From Rathayibacter sp. VKM Ac-2759 (GTDB lineage Bacteria; Actinomycetota; Actinomycetes; Actinomycetales; Microbacteriaceae), in the NCBI RefSeq assembly GCF_009834225.1, contig NZ_CP047176.1, forward strand, positions 930,001 through 994,000: 64,000 bases of DNA, given 5' to 3'. Position numbers and translations under genes: made by a program. Each line of letters starts with the position of its first letter. The first letter of the stretch is position 1. A model generated the notes under the pieces. The model did no database searches. It was not told the DNA's origin and saw nothing but the letters and a program-made list of their open reading frames with translations. This document shows, piece after piece, positions 41,494 to 49,490 of this stretch.

Positions 41494-42467
41494 CGGAGCG
41501 ACCCCGCCTCGGCGAGGGCGTCGGCCAGGTCGATCAGATCGGTCCCCGCCGTCGCGGTGATGCAGCGGCCCGAGACCGAGCGCACCGTGTCGCGCCAGAG
41601 CGGAGGGATCGCCTCCTCGCCGTGGATCGCGCCGCAGATCGCCCCCGCCATCGCGGCGATGGTGTCGGAGTCGCGGCCGATGTTCACCCCGGCGAGCACG
41701 GTGTCGACGAGCCGGCCCTCGTGGGCGGCGACGAGTCCGAACGCGAGCGCGAGCGCCTCCGGAGCCGCGTCGGCCCAGGGGTAGTGCAGGAGCGGGATGC
41801 GCTCGGCCAGCGCCGTCTCGGCGGCGGCGACGCTGTCCGCCTCGGCCACGAGGAGCAGGGCGCGATCGACGGTGCGGCGGGTCCAGCTGTCGGCGGGGAT
41901 CGCCTCGCGTCCCGCGGCGAGCGACTCCCGCCAGTCGCCTCCTCCCACGGCGGTCGCGACCGCCGCCGCGACCGCCTCCGCCGCGAAGACGCCGTCGCGC
42001 GCGTGGCTGACGGCGGCGTCGACGGAGGCGAGTCGCGCCGCCTCCACCGGATCGCCCGGGCAGAGGAGCCCCAGCGGAGCCGCCCGCATCGCCGCGCCGT
42101 CGCTCCACGACTCGTCGTTGCGCTCGCCGCTGTCCGGCGGCCGGATCCCGCGGCGCAGGTTGTCGAGGGCGACCATCTCCGAGAAGCCGGCGCCCGCGAA
42201 GCCGCCGTCCTGCACCGAGAGGGCCTCGAGCCAGAGGTCGGCGACGTCGTCCGAGGTGAGCGCGCGGCCGTGCCGGAGCGCCCCGCGCGCGCAGAGCACC
42301 GCGTACTCGGTGTCGTCGGTGCCCGCGGCATCGGGGTCGAGGAAGCCGTCGACCCGGCCCCAGCGCTCGGCGATCGCCTCGCGCGTCATCCCCTCGGTGG
42401 GCGCCCCGAGGGCGTCTCCGGAGGCGAGTCCCAGCAGGGACCCGCGTGCTCGCGACTTCAGTTCCAT
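41490..42467 (-). CDS. ADP-ribosylglycohydrolase (DraG) family protein
   Basis: This 325-residue protein has intact DraG motifs: RGSLLGLASGDALGAPTEGM, AAGTDDTEYAVLCA (first metal site) and GVNIGRDSDTIAAMAGAICGA (second metal site). Family members remove ADP-ribose from proteins or cleave N-glycosidic ribosides of small molecules. Being first in an operon with a second paralogue and adenosine deaminase, next to nucleoside hydrolases, it more likely acts on a ribosylated small molecule than on nitrogenase; this is inference. ATG 42467 is preferred over GTG 42482. A LacI-type palindrome lies 29 nt upstream. Confidence 0.9.
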   Translation of the reverse strand: MELKSRARGSLLGLASGDALGAPTEGMTREAIAERWGRVDGFLDPDAAGTDDTEYAVLCARGALRHGRALTSDDVADLWLEALSVQDGGFAGAGFSEMVALDNLRRGIRPPDSGERNDESWSDGAAMRAAPLGLLCPGDPVEAARLASVDAAVSHARDGVFAAEAVAAAVATAVGGGDWRESLAAGREAIPADSWTRRTVDRALLLVAEADSVAAAETALAERIPLLHYPWADAAPEALALAFGLVAAHEGRLVDTVLAGVNIGRDSDTIAAMAGAICGAIHGEEAIPPLWRDTVRSVSGRCITATAGTDLIDLADALAEAGSLR

Positions 42468-42495
42468 CACCGCTCCGATCACCGTCGTGTCAGGC

Positions 42496-42511
42496 TACAA
42501 AACGTTTTGTA
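42496..42511. promoter_or_regulatory. Perfect 16-bp LacI-type operator TACAAAACGTTTTGTA
   Basis: A perfect palindrome with central CG lies in the 78-nt divergent gap between the DraG/adenosine-deaminase operon and the nucleoside hydrolase gene. Its CAAAACG core matches the operator at 29529, so the same LacI regulator could act here. Another LacI protein outside the window is possible. Confidence 0.78.
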
Positions 42512-42545
42512 TCGTCCGTATGACGATCCGTGGCACGCTGAGCGC

Positions 42546-43445
42546 ATGAGCGCACACCGCCCCCGCGTCGTGTTCGACACCGACCTCGGGACCGACGTCG
42601 ACGACGCCCTCGCCCTCGCCCTGCTCCTCGGCGCCTCCGACGCGATCGACCTGCTGGCGGTGACGACGGTCTACGGCGACACCCTCCTCCGCGCCCGCCT
42701 CGCGCAGCGCTACGCGGGGCTCGCCGGGCGCAGCCTCGCCGTGCACGCGGGCGAGACGGCGACGCACTCCGGCCGCGAGGTCTGGTGGGCGGGGCACGAG
42801 GGGAGCCTGCACGAGGGGCTCGAGCGCGAGAGCGTCTCGGCGGAGCCGGGGGTCGACGCCCTCGTCCGCCTGGTCACCGCCGAGCCGGGCACCGTCGACG
42901 TGATCGCCGTCGGGCCGCTCACCGACATCGCCGCCGCGATCCGGCGCGACGACCGCTTCGCCGGCTCGCTGCGCCGCCTCTGGTTGATGGGCGGCGCGTT
43001 CGGCACCGGCGTCACCGAGCACAACATCCGCAGCGACGCCGACGCCGCGCGCACCGTCCTCGCGGCCGGCATCCCCACGGTGATCGCCGGGCTCGAGGTG
43101 ACGCAGCGGATCGAGATGCGCGCGGAGCAGCTCGACGCGATCCGCGCGGCCGGCGCGCTCGGCGAGGCCCTGCACCGCGACATCCGGCAGTGGTGGGAGT
43201 TCTGGAACGAGACCTGGAACGTGCCGCACGACCCGGTGACGGTCCTCGCGCTCCTCCGCCCCGAGTTCGTCGTGCTGTCGGAGCCGGGCACGGTGACCGT
43301 CGGCCTCGGGGGCGATCCGGAGGAGGACGGCCTCACCACCTTCACGCCCGACCCGAGCGGGTCGACGCGCCTCGTGGTCGACCTCGACCCGGAGGCGGTC
43401 TCGGCGGCGATCGTCGCCGGGGTGCAGGCGGCGTCTAGGCGCTGA
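42546..43445 (+). CDS. Nucleoside hydrolase
   Basis: This 299-residue protein has the inosine-uridine hydrolase start VVFDTDLGTDVDDALALALLLG (calcium-binding Asp cluster), VDVIAVGPLTDIAAAIRRD, LWLMGGAFGTGVTEHNIRSDADAA and NVPHDPVTVLALLRPE with the catalytic-region His. It cleaves the N-glycosidic bond of nucleosides to base and ribose. It is divergent from the DraG operon across a shared operator. Its 3' end overlaps that of the convergent second nucleoside hydrolase gene by 11 nt. Confidence 0.92.
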   Translation: MSAHRPRVVFDTDLGTDVDDALALALLLGASDAIDLLAVTTVYGDTLLRARLAQRYAGLAGRSLAVHAGETATHSGREVWWAGHEGSLHEGLERESVSAEPGVDALVRLVTAEPGTVDVIAVGPLTDIAAAIRRDDRFAGSLRRLWLMGGAFGTGVTEHNIRSDADAARTVLAAGIPTVIAGLEVTQRIEMRAEQLDAIRAAGALGEALHRDIRQWWEFWNETWNVPHDPVTVLALLRPEFVVLSEPGTVTVGLGGDPEEDGLTTFTPDPSGSTRLVVDLDPEAVSAAIVAGVQAASRR

Positions 43446-44409
43446 TCGCGGCGCGCACCGCCTCCGGGGTCGGCGGCGTCGTCGCGAGCAGGGCGCGGAG
43501 GTACTCGAAGAAGCGCTCGCCGTCGATGCGCTCGACCGCCGTCGCGTTCGCCGTCTCGGGCGTCGCCTTCCAGTCGAAGACCGTCGCGCCGAGCGTCGTC
43601 CGGCCGTCGGTCTCGACCGCGACCGAGTAGTGCCGCTCGGCGAGCACGATGTCCTCGTCGAGGCTGAGCAGCACCGACAGCGAGTCGGGATGCGTGGACC
43701 CGTCGATGCCGACGCGGACGTCGAAGTCGAAGGTGGCCCGGTTGGCCCGCACGAAGAACTGCGAGAGCGGGGTGCCGGCCTCGGCGATCCGCTCGATGCG
43801 CGCGGCGTCGAAGACGGCGTCGCGCAGCGTCAGCGGGTCCCAGGTGACGAAGCGCAGATCCGCGAAGCCCGCCTCGGTGACGATCGCGGCCGCCTCCGGA
43901 TCGACGTAGACGTTGAACTCGGCGGCGGGCGTGATGTTGCCGCGCCCGTTGATCGACCCGGCCATCACCGTCAGCAGCTCGACGTTGCCGACGAAGGCCG
44001 GGTCCTTCCGCGCCGCGAGCGCGATGTTGGTGAGCGGCCCGATCGCGACGATGCGCAGCCGGCCCGCGTGCTCGGCGGCGAGCCGGATGAGCGCGTCGAC
44101 GGCGTGCTCGGGGTCGGGCGCCTGCGCGTCGTCGGGGCGCCGGATGCCGCCGACCCCGTCGCCGTGCACGTCCGTCGCGCTGACCCAGGGGCGCAGGAGC
44201 GGGGTCCTCGCGCCCAGGTGCACCGGCACCTCGCCGGCGCGCCCGGCCAGGGCGATGGTGAGGAAGGCGTTGTGCAGCTGCTGGTCGAAGCCCACGTTGC
44301 CGGCGACCATCGTCACCGCGCGCAGATCGGCGCGCGGATCGAGGAGGCCGATGAGGAGGGCGAAGCAGTCGTCCGCGGCGGTGTCGGTGTCGATGACGAG
44401 GGGGATCAC
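43435..44409 (-). CDS. Nucleoside hydrolase
   Basis: This 324-residue protein starts IPLVIDTDTAADDCFALLIGL, the Asp cluster of nucleoside hydrolases with DTAADD in place of the usual DPGxDD. It also has LRIVAIGPLTNIALAARKDP, MAGSINGRGNITPAAEFNVYVDPEAA and a C-terminal ALLATTPPTPE. The two hydrolases are distant paralogues and may split purine and pyrimidine nucleosides. TACGCT on the minus strand (44416-44421) lies 6 nt before the GTG, a leaderless pattern. Confidence 0.9.
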   Translation of the reverse strand: MIPLVIDTDTAADDCFALLIGLLDPRADLRAVTMVAGNVGFDQQLHNAFLTIALAGRAGEVPVHLGARTPLLRPWVSATDVHGDGVGGIRRPDDAQAPDPEHAVDALIRLAAEHAGRLRIVAIGPLTNIALAARKDPAFVGNVELLTVMAGSINGRGNITPAAEFNVYVDPEAAAIVTEAGFADLRFVTWDPLTLRDAVFDAARIERIAEAGTPLSQFFVRANRATFDFDVRVGIDGSTHPDSLSVLLSLDEDIVLAERHYSVAVETDGRTTLGATVFDWKATPETANATAVERIDGERFFEYLRALLATTPPTPEAVRAAISA

Positions 44410-44486
44410 GCCCCGAGCGTAGGGGCGGCGCGTTTCCGTCTCGTGACGGACCGGCCGGGGCGCCGCGCACGGCAGAATGGGTGGGG

Positions 44487-45407
44487 ATGACCTCCACACC
44501 GCCTCCCCTCGGCCTGCTCCTCGACGTCGACGGCCCCATCGCGAGCCCCGTGACCCGCACGATCTCGATCCCGGCGATCGCCGACGACCTCGTGCGCCTC
44601 GCCAACGCGGGCATCCCGATCGTCTTCAACACCGGCCGCTCCGACGCGTTCCTGCGCGAGCGCGTGCTGCCCTCCCTCCTCGAGCGCGGCGTCTCGGCCG
44701 ACGCCCGCATCGTGTGCGTCTGCGAGAAGGGCGCCGTGTGGTTCACGGTCGACTACCGCGGCACCTCCGAGCCGATCGTCGACGAGTCGCTCGCGATCCC
44801 GGAGGCGGTGGCCCGCGATCTCGAGCGGATGATCCGCTCCGACTACGACGACCTGGTCTTCTTCGACGAGACCAAGCGCGCGATGGTGTCGGCGGAGCAG
44901 CTCGTCGACCTCTCGAGCGAGGACTACCTCGAGCGCCAGCTCGTCTTCGACGCCGACGCGCTGCAGATCATGACCGCCGCGGGCCTCGGAGTCGAGCGCC
45001 GCGGCATCCGCTACCCGGACGACACCGGGAAGGTCGGCTACCGCATCGACCCGACCGTCATCTCGACCGACATCGAGTCGAACCGCCTCGGCAAGGACCT
45101 GGGCGCCCAGCGCGCCGTCGAGCTCCTCGGTGCGACCGGTCCGATCCCGCAGCGCTGGCGCACCGTCGGCGACTCCCGGAGCGACTACGCGATGGCCGAC
45201 TGGCTCTTCGAGCACGCCTACGACGTCGCCCACGTCGACGTGCGTCCGGCCGAGGGCGTCCCCGAGAAGCCCTACCCGGTGCTCGTGGTCGACGGCCTGG
45301 TCAACGACGAGGCCGGCGCGAGCGTGCTGAGGCGCTGGACCGAGCTCGTCGCCGACGAGACGACCCCGGAGGTCGGCGGCGGGATCTCGCTCCACTCCCG
45401 CGACTGA
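44487..45407 (+). CDS. HAD-superfamily phosphatase (Cof/sucrose-phosphatase-like)
   Basis: This 306-residue protein has motif I LGLLLDVDGPIASP, motif II PIVFNTGRSDAFL, a large cap region (~95-200) and motif IV TVGDSRSDYAMADWLFE. The lysine of motif III is in NRLGKDLGAQRA. It is a class IIB HAD, typical of small sugar or nucleoside phosphates. It follows the nucleoside hydrolase block and could use ribose or nucleotide phosphates; this is inference. CAGAAT lies 8 nt before the ATG. Confidence 0.85.
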   Translation: MTSTPPPLGLLLDVDGPIASPVTRTISIPAIADDLVRLANAGIPIVFNTGRSDAFLRERVLPSLLERGVSADARIVCVCEKGAVWFTVDYRGTSEPIVDESLAIPEAVARDLERMIRSDYDDLVFFDETKRAMVSAEQLVDLSSEDYLERQLVFDADALQIMTAAGLGVERRGIRYPDDTGKVGYRIDPTVISTDIESNRLGKDLGAQRAVELLGATGPIPQRWRTVGDSRSDYAMADWLFEHAYDVAHVDVRPAEGVPEKPYPVLVVDGLVNDEAGASVLRRWTELVADETTPEVGGGISLHSRD

Positions 45408-45454
45408 TCCGCCACCCCTCGCCGGGATCCGCGGAGCCCGTTAGCGTTCGAGGC

Positions 45455-46303
45455 ATGAGAATCGCAGTCACCGGTGGATCCGGCAAGCTCGGCCGCAGCG
45501 TCGTCACCCGCCTCCGCGCATCAGGCCACGACGTCGTCAACCTCGACCGGGCGGGCGACCGCGGTGCGGGCTTCGTCCGCATCGACGTCTCCGACTACGG
45601 CCAGGTCGTCGACGCCCTGCAGTCGGTGAACGACCAGTACGACGGGATCGACGCCCTCGTGCACCTGGCCGCGATCCCCGCGCCCGGGATGGTCCCCGAC
45701 ATCGCCACCTTCCAGAACAACATGAACTCGACGTTCAACGTCTTCCACGCGGCGATCCGCTCGGGCATCCGCACCATCGTGCACGCCTCGAGCGAGACCG
45801 TCCTCGGCCTGCCGTTCGACGAGGCGCCGCCCTACATCCCCGTCGACGAGAAGTACCCGGCCCGCCCGGAGTCGGTGTACTCGCTCACCAAGGTGCTCGA
45901 GGAGGCGCTCGCCGTCGAGCTGTGCCGCTGGCACCCCGACCTGAAGATGATCGGCCTGCGCTTCTCGAACGTCATGGACGAGTCCGACTACGCCGAGTTC
46001 CCGTCGTTCGACTCCGACGCCCTCGCCCGCAAGTGGAACCTGTGGGGCTACATCGACGGCCGCGACGGCGCGCAGGCGGTCGAGAAGGCGCTCGAGCTGG
46101 ACGCCACGGGCTACGACCGCTTCATCATCGCGGCCGCCGACACCGTCATGTCGCGCCCGAACGCCGAGCTCGTCGCCGAGGTCTTCCCCGGAGTCGAGAT
46201 CCGCGGCGATCTCGGAGTGAACGACACCCTGCTCTCGATCGACCACGCCCGCGAGGTCCTCGGCTACGCCCCCGAGCACTCCTGGCGCGACTCGCAGGGC
46301 TGA
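45455..46303 (+). CDS. NAD-dependent epimerase/dehydratase (SDR) protein
   Basis: This 282-residue extended SDR has MRIAVTGGSGKLGRSVV (NAD-binding GxxGxxG variant), VHLAAIPAPG, HASSETVLG and the catalytic YSLTK. Family members act on nucleotide sugars or uronates (uronate dehydrogenase-like proteins share this length). TAGCGT at 45442-45447 lies 7 nt before the ATG, a leaderless pattern. Convergent with the aldo/keto reductase gene across a strong hairpin. Confidence 0.88.
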   Translation: MRIAVTGGSGKLGRSVVTRLRASGHDVVNLDRAGDRGAGFVRIDVSDYGQVVDALQSVNDQYDGIDALVHLAAIPAPGMVPDIATFQNNMNSTFNVFHAAIRSGIRTIVHASSETVLGLPFDEAPPYIPVDEKYPARPESVYSLTKVLEEALAVELCRWHPDLKMIGLRFSNVMDESDYAEFPSFDSDALARKWNLWGYIDGRDGAQAVEKALELDATGYDRFIIAAADTVMSRPNAELVAEVFPGVEIRGDLGVNDTLLSIDHAREVLGYAPEHSWRDSQG

Positions 46304-46327
46304 CGCCCCGAGGCTCGCACGAATACG

Positions 46328-46362
46328 TCCGGCTCGCAGGAATCGAGAGATCCTGCGAGCCG
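46328..46362. terminator. Bidirectional terminator hairpin
   Basis: A perfect 13-bp stem (46328-46340 with 46350-46362) with a 9-nt loop lies between the convergent SDR and aldo/keto reductase genes. GGCTCGCA with GAAT occurs just before it and again in the stem (about 46313 and 46330), a short direct repeat. No T-run. Confidence 0.7.
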
Positions 46363-46385
46363 GAGGTCGTTTCACGAGCCGGAGA

Positions 46386-47231
46386 TCACTCCGGGATGTA
46401 GTTGAACGTGTCGGGGTCGGGTCCCGTGCGGTGCCCGCGGTCGAGCGCCGTGATGGCGGTCATCGACTCGGCGTCGAGCTCGAAGTCGAAGAGCGCGAAG
46501 TTCTCCTCGACGCGGGCGCGCGTCACCGACTTCGGGAACACGATGTCGCCGCGCTGGAGGTGCCAGCGCAGCACGACCTGGGCGGGGGAGCGGCCGACGC
46601 TGTGCGCGATGCGCACGATGGCCTCGTCGTCGAGGACGAGCCCCTGGGCGATCGGCGACCACGCTTCGATGGCGATGCCGTGCTCGGTGCCGTAGGCGCG
46701 CAGCTCCTCCTGGGTCAGGTAGGGGTGCACCTCGATCTGGTTCACGGCCGGGACGATCGTGGCCTCGGCGCGGAGGCGGTTGAGGTGGTTGGTCTGGAAG
46801 TTGGAGACGCCGATCGCCTTCGCCTTGCCGCTGCGGTAGATCTCCTCCATCGCCTTCCACGTCTCGACGTAGTCGCCGACCTTGGGCAGCGGCCAGTGGA
46901 TCAGGAACAGGTCGACGTAGTCGAACTGCAGCTCGCCGAGCGTGACGTCGATCGCGGCGAGGGCGTCCTCGCGGGCGTGGAAGCCGTTGTTCAGCTTGCT
47001 GGTGACGAAGACCTCCGAGCGGTCGAGTCCGGAGGCGCGGACCGCCTCGCCGACGCCGGCCTCGTTGCCGTACATCTCCGCGGTGTCGATGTGGCGGTAG
47101 CCGACCTCGAGCGCCGCGAGGGTCGCGTCCTTGGTCTCGGCCGGGTCGATCTGGAAGACGCCGAATCCCAGCTGGGGGATCTCGACTCCGTTGTTCAGGG
47201 TGATCGTGGGGACAGTGCTGTCCGTGCTCAT
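46386..47231 (-). CDS. Aldo/keto reductase (2,5-diketo-D-gluconate reductase-like)
   Basis: This 281-residue NADPH-dependent reductase has the AKR active-site Asp and Tyr in YRHIDTAEMYGNEAGVG, Lys in VFVTSKLNN, His in YVDLFLIHWPLPK, and the coenzyme-site QIEVHPYLTQ and VIPKS-like VFPKSVTRARVEEN. It fits the AKR5 group that reduces 2,5-diketogluconate, methylglyoxal and similar carbonyls. AAAGGA lies upstream of the ATG. It is a single gene, downstream of the GlsB terminator. Confidence 0.93.
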   Translation of the reverse strand: MSTDSTVPTITLNNGVEIPQLGFGVFQIDPAETKDATLAALEVGYRHIDTAEMYGNEAGVGEAVRASGLDRSEVFVTSKLNNGFHAREDALAAIDVTLGELQFDYVDLFLIHWPLPKVGDYVETWKAMEEIYRSGKAKAIGVSNFQTNHLNRLRAEATIVPAVNQIEVHPYLTQEELRAYGTEHGIAIEAWSPIAQGLVLDDEAIVRIAHSVGRSPAQVVLRWHLQRGDIVFPKSVTRARVEENFALFDFELDAESMTAITALDRGHRTGPDPDTFNYIPE

Positions 47232-47360
47232 ACTCGAGCGTCCTTTCGTCGGGGGTCGGCCGCATCGTGGTGCGTGCGGCCGGGTACCAGTTCACGCCCC
47301 GGAGCCTCCCAGCTGCAAGGCCTTGCGCGGCCCGCGAACACCGGGAGTCCGGGAACGCCG

Positions 47361-47390
47361 AAGGCCCCCGGCACGGATGCCGGGGGCCTT
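47361..47390 (-). terminator. Intrinsic terminator after the GlsB-like gene
   Basis: A perfect 13-bp stem (47361-47373 with 47378-47390) closes on a 4-nt loop, 11 nt after the GlsB-like stop on the minus strand. It separates that transcript from the aldo/keto reductase gene downstream. Confidence 0.85.
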
Positions 47391-47401
47391 CGAGGGGATG
47401 C

Positions 47402-47668
47402 TTACGCGCGCGACTTGCGGCCGGTGATCGCGCCGTAGATGAGCAGCACGATGATCGCGCCGACCACTGCGAGGACGATGCTCACGAAGTTGAAGCCCAT
47501 CGGGTCGTCGCGACCGAAGAGCGCTCCGCCGATGAAGCCGCCGAGCAGCGCGCCGACGATGCCGAGGATGATGGTGATGATCCATCCGCCGCCCTGCTTG
47601 CCGGGGAGGATGAGCTTTGCGAGTGCCCCGGCGATGAGGCCGAGGACGATCCAACCGATGATGCCCAT
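47402..47668 (-). CDS. GlsB/YeaQ/YmgE family stress membrane protein
   Basis: This 88-residue protein has three hydrophobic segments with the family pattern GWIVLGLIAGALAKLILPG, GGWIITIILGIVGALLGGFI and a third helix (IVLAVVGAIIVLLIYGAITG). These transglycosylase-associated proteins are induced by acid, osmotic or oxidative stress in many bacteria. GGAG-rich sequence precedes the ATG. The exact role is unknown. Confidence 0.93.
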   Translation of the reverse strand: MGIIGWIVLGLIAGALAKLILPGKQGGGWIITIILGIVGALLGGFIGGALFGRDDPMGFNFVSIVLAVVGAIIVLLIYGAITGRKSRA

Positions 47669-47760
47669 GATGTTTTCTCCTTAGTGTCCGTGCCCGATCG
47701 GCCGTTCCGATGCGGGCGTCGACGCCGATCGTGATGGCGTCGTGAGTCGAGTGGTGCCGG

Positions 47761-47994
47761 TCAGCGGATGGAGCGCTGCACCTTGTCGCGAGCCTTGGCC
47801 GCGATCTTGGTGAAGTGCTTCGCCTCACGCTTCGAGGACTTCTTGAGCTTCTTGCGCGTCTTCTTCGTGGCCGGGTCGTTCCAGACACCGAGTGCGAGAT
47901 GACGGAGCTCTTCGTACCGTCCGCGACCGGCGCGGGCGCCGAAGACGTAGGCGGCGAGAGCGACCAGCGCCAGCAGGACGAGGCGAGGATTCAT
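47761..47994 (-). CDS. Small membrane-anchored basic protein
   Basis: This 77-residue product has one N-terminal hydrophobic helix (LVLLALVALAAYVFGARAG, ~4-22) and a strongly basic cytoplasmic tail (TKKTRKKLKKSSKREAKHF and KARDKVQRSI). It recalls YtxH-like or ElaB-like envelope proteins, but the match is not specific. The start ATG at 47994 is preceded by GGAAGGGTCACC. It lies upstream of the GlsB-like gene on the same strand and may be stress-related. Confidence 0.7.
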   Translation of the reverse strand: MNPRLVLLALVALAAYVFGARAGRGRYEELRHLALGVWNDPATKKTRKKLKKSSKREAKHFTKIAAKARDKVQRSIR

Positions 47995-48131
47995 GCGGTG
48001 ACCCTTCCGACGGAGGAGCACCGGGTCGTGCTCGACACCTACTGTGACTGTCCGGGGCGATCCATGACAATTCAGGGCCAGACCATTGACAGCGACCCCC
48101 GTCGTCGTGCGACGCGTGCGCGCCGATCGTC

Positions 48132-48866
48132 TCAGGCCGGCGAGCAGGCCGGGACCGCGCTCGAGAAGCGCTCGTGCAGGTAGGCGCCGTACCCGCCCTC
48201 GACGCGGTTGTCGCGACGGCCGGAGGTGACGACCTCGCCCCGGTCGGTCGCGCCGACGCTCGCGCCGATCCCGCGCAGCCTCTCGACCAGTCCCACGTCC
48301 TCGTGCAGCGCCTCCGCCCCGAACCCGCCCGCGGCGAGGTACGCGCTGGCGCGGACTCCGAGGTTGGCGCCGTGGATGCTGCCGATCGACTCCTCGCGGG
48401 CACGGGTCTCGCGCCAGCGCTCGTACGCCTCCGGGTCGAGGTCGGCGGGCTCGGGCCGCACCGTCCCGACCAGGGCGTCGTGCTCGTGGGCGTGCTCGAC
48501 GTGGGCGTGCAGCCAGTCGACGGGCACGACCGTGTCGCCGTCGGTGTTCGCGAGCCAGACCTGGTCGGAGGAGGAGGTCGCGCCGGCGAGCGCGTGCGCG
48601 ATCCCCGCCGAGCGGGCCGCGCCGACTCCGCAGCGCTCGATCTCGAGCACCTCCGCCCCGGCCGAGCGGGCGTACTCGACGGTCGCATCGCTGCAGCCGT
48701 CGGCCGCGACGACCAGGCGCACCGACACGGCGGGGTGCGAGCCCGCGAGGTGCTCGGCGCTCGCCAGCACCGAGGCGACCAGGCGGCCGATCCGCTCCTG
48801 CTCGTCGTGCGCGGGGACGACGACGAGGACCTGCTCGATCGACCCGCGCTCGCTCCGCCCGCTCAC
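48132..48866 (-). CDS. Family 2 glycosyltransferase
   Basis: This 244-residue GT-A fold protein has VLVVVPAHDEQERIGRLVASVL, LVVAADGCSDATVEYAR, RSAGIAHAL and the metal-binding DGD in WLANTDGDTVVPVDWL. No membrane helix is present. It is the last gene of the operon acyl-CoA dehydrogenase, PIG-L deacetylase, methyltransferase, glycosyltransferase, joined to the methyltransferase by an ATGA overlap. Acceptor unknown. Confidence 0.9.
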   Translation of the reverse strand: MSGRSERGSIEQVLVVVPAHDEQERIGRLVASVLASAEHLAGSHPAVSVRLVVAADGCSDATVEYARSAGAEVLEIERCGVGAARSAGIAHALAGATSSSDQVWLANTDGDTVVPVDWLHAHVEHAHEHDALVGTVRPEPADLDPEAYERWRETRAREESIGSIHGANLGVRASAYLAAGGFGAEALHEDVGLVERLRGIGASVGATDRGEVVTSGRRDNRVEGGYGAYLHERFSSAVPACSPA

Positions 48867-49447
48867 AGGAGTCCCGTCCGCCGGGCGACGGAGCGCGCGT
48901 CACGGGTGTGGACCTCGAGCAGCACGTCCTCCTCCTCGTGCCGCACGAGGCGGTGCAGGCCGAGGCGGCCGACTGCGCGCTGCACCGCGTCACCGTCGAG
49001 CTCGACGCCCTCGATCGGGTGCCGCCAGTGCACCGTGACCAGCTCGCCGGCGGGGGAGAGGCGCTCGCGGATGCCGGCGAGGGCGTCGTCGAGTGCCGCC
49101 GCGCCGAGGTAGTAGCCGACCTCCGAGAGCACGACCAGGTCGAACGGTCCCTCGGGCACCCCGCGGGTGATGTCGTGGTGCTCGACCCGCACGTGGGACA
49201 GCGGAGCGAGCCGGCGGGCGGCGCGGTCGACCGCGGCCGCCGACACGTCGACGGCGAGCAGGCGGTCGGCGCGGGTCGCGAGCGCCTCGGCGAGCACGCC
49301 GATCGAGGCCCCGATCTCGAGCACCGAGCCGTAGCGCCGCTCGGGCAGGCTCGCGAGCGTGAGGGCGCGCTTGCGCTCCTCGTACCAGCGGCTCGTGTAC
49401 CCCCAGGGGTCCTCGTGCCGCTCGTACAACTGGTCGAAGTAGCTCAT
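48863..49447 (-). CDS. SAM-dependent methyltransferase (NodS-like)
   Basis: This 194-residue protein begins MSYFDQLYERHEDPWGYTSR, typical of a NodS-like family that opens with DPW-x-xxxxWYE. The SAM-binding motif is VLEIGASIGVLAEALA, followed by LAVDVSAAAVDRA and FDLVVLSEVGYYL. NodS N-methylates a deacetylated chito-oligosaccharide, and here a PIG-L deacetylase gene lies next to it, so N-methylation of a freed amine is possible. That is inference. The ATG at 49447 has GGGGA at the right distance. Confidence 0.9.
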   Translation of the reverse strand: MSYFDQLYERHEDPWGYTSRWYEERKRALTLASLPERRYGSVLEIGASIGVLAEALATRADRLLAVDVSAAAVDRAARRLAPLSHVRVEHHDITRGVPEGPFDLVVLSEVGYYLGAAALDDALAGIRERLSPAGELVTVHWRHPIEGVELDGDAVQRAVGRLGLHRLVRHEEEDVLLEVHTRDARSVARRTGLL

Positions 49448-49490
49448 CGGCACGTCCCCAGTCTGTCCGACCCCGGTGTCCCGTGCGGCA

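Noticed and set aside
40462..42467. DraG genes as antitoxin or nitrogenase regulators
   Set aside because: There is no ADP-ribosyltransferase toxin (DarT or DraT) or nif gene nearby. The neighbours are nucleoside enzymes.
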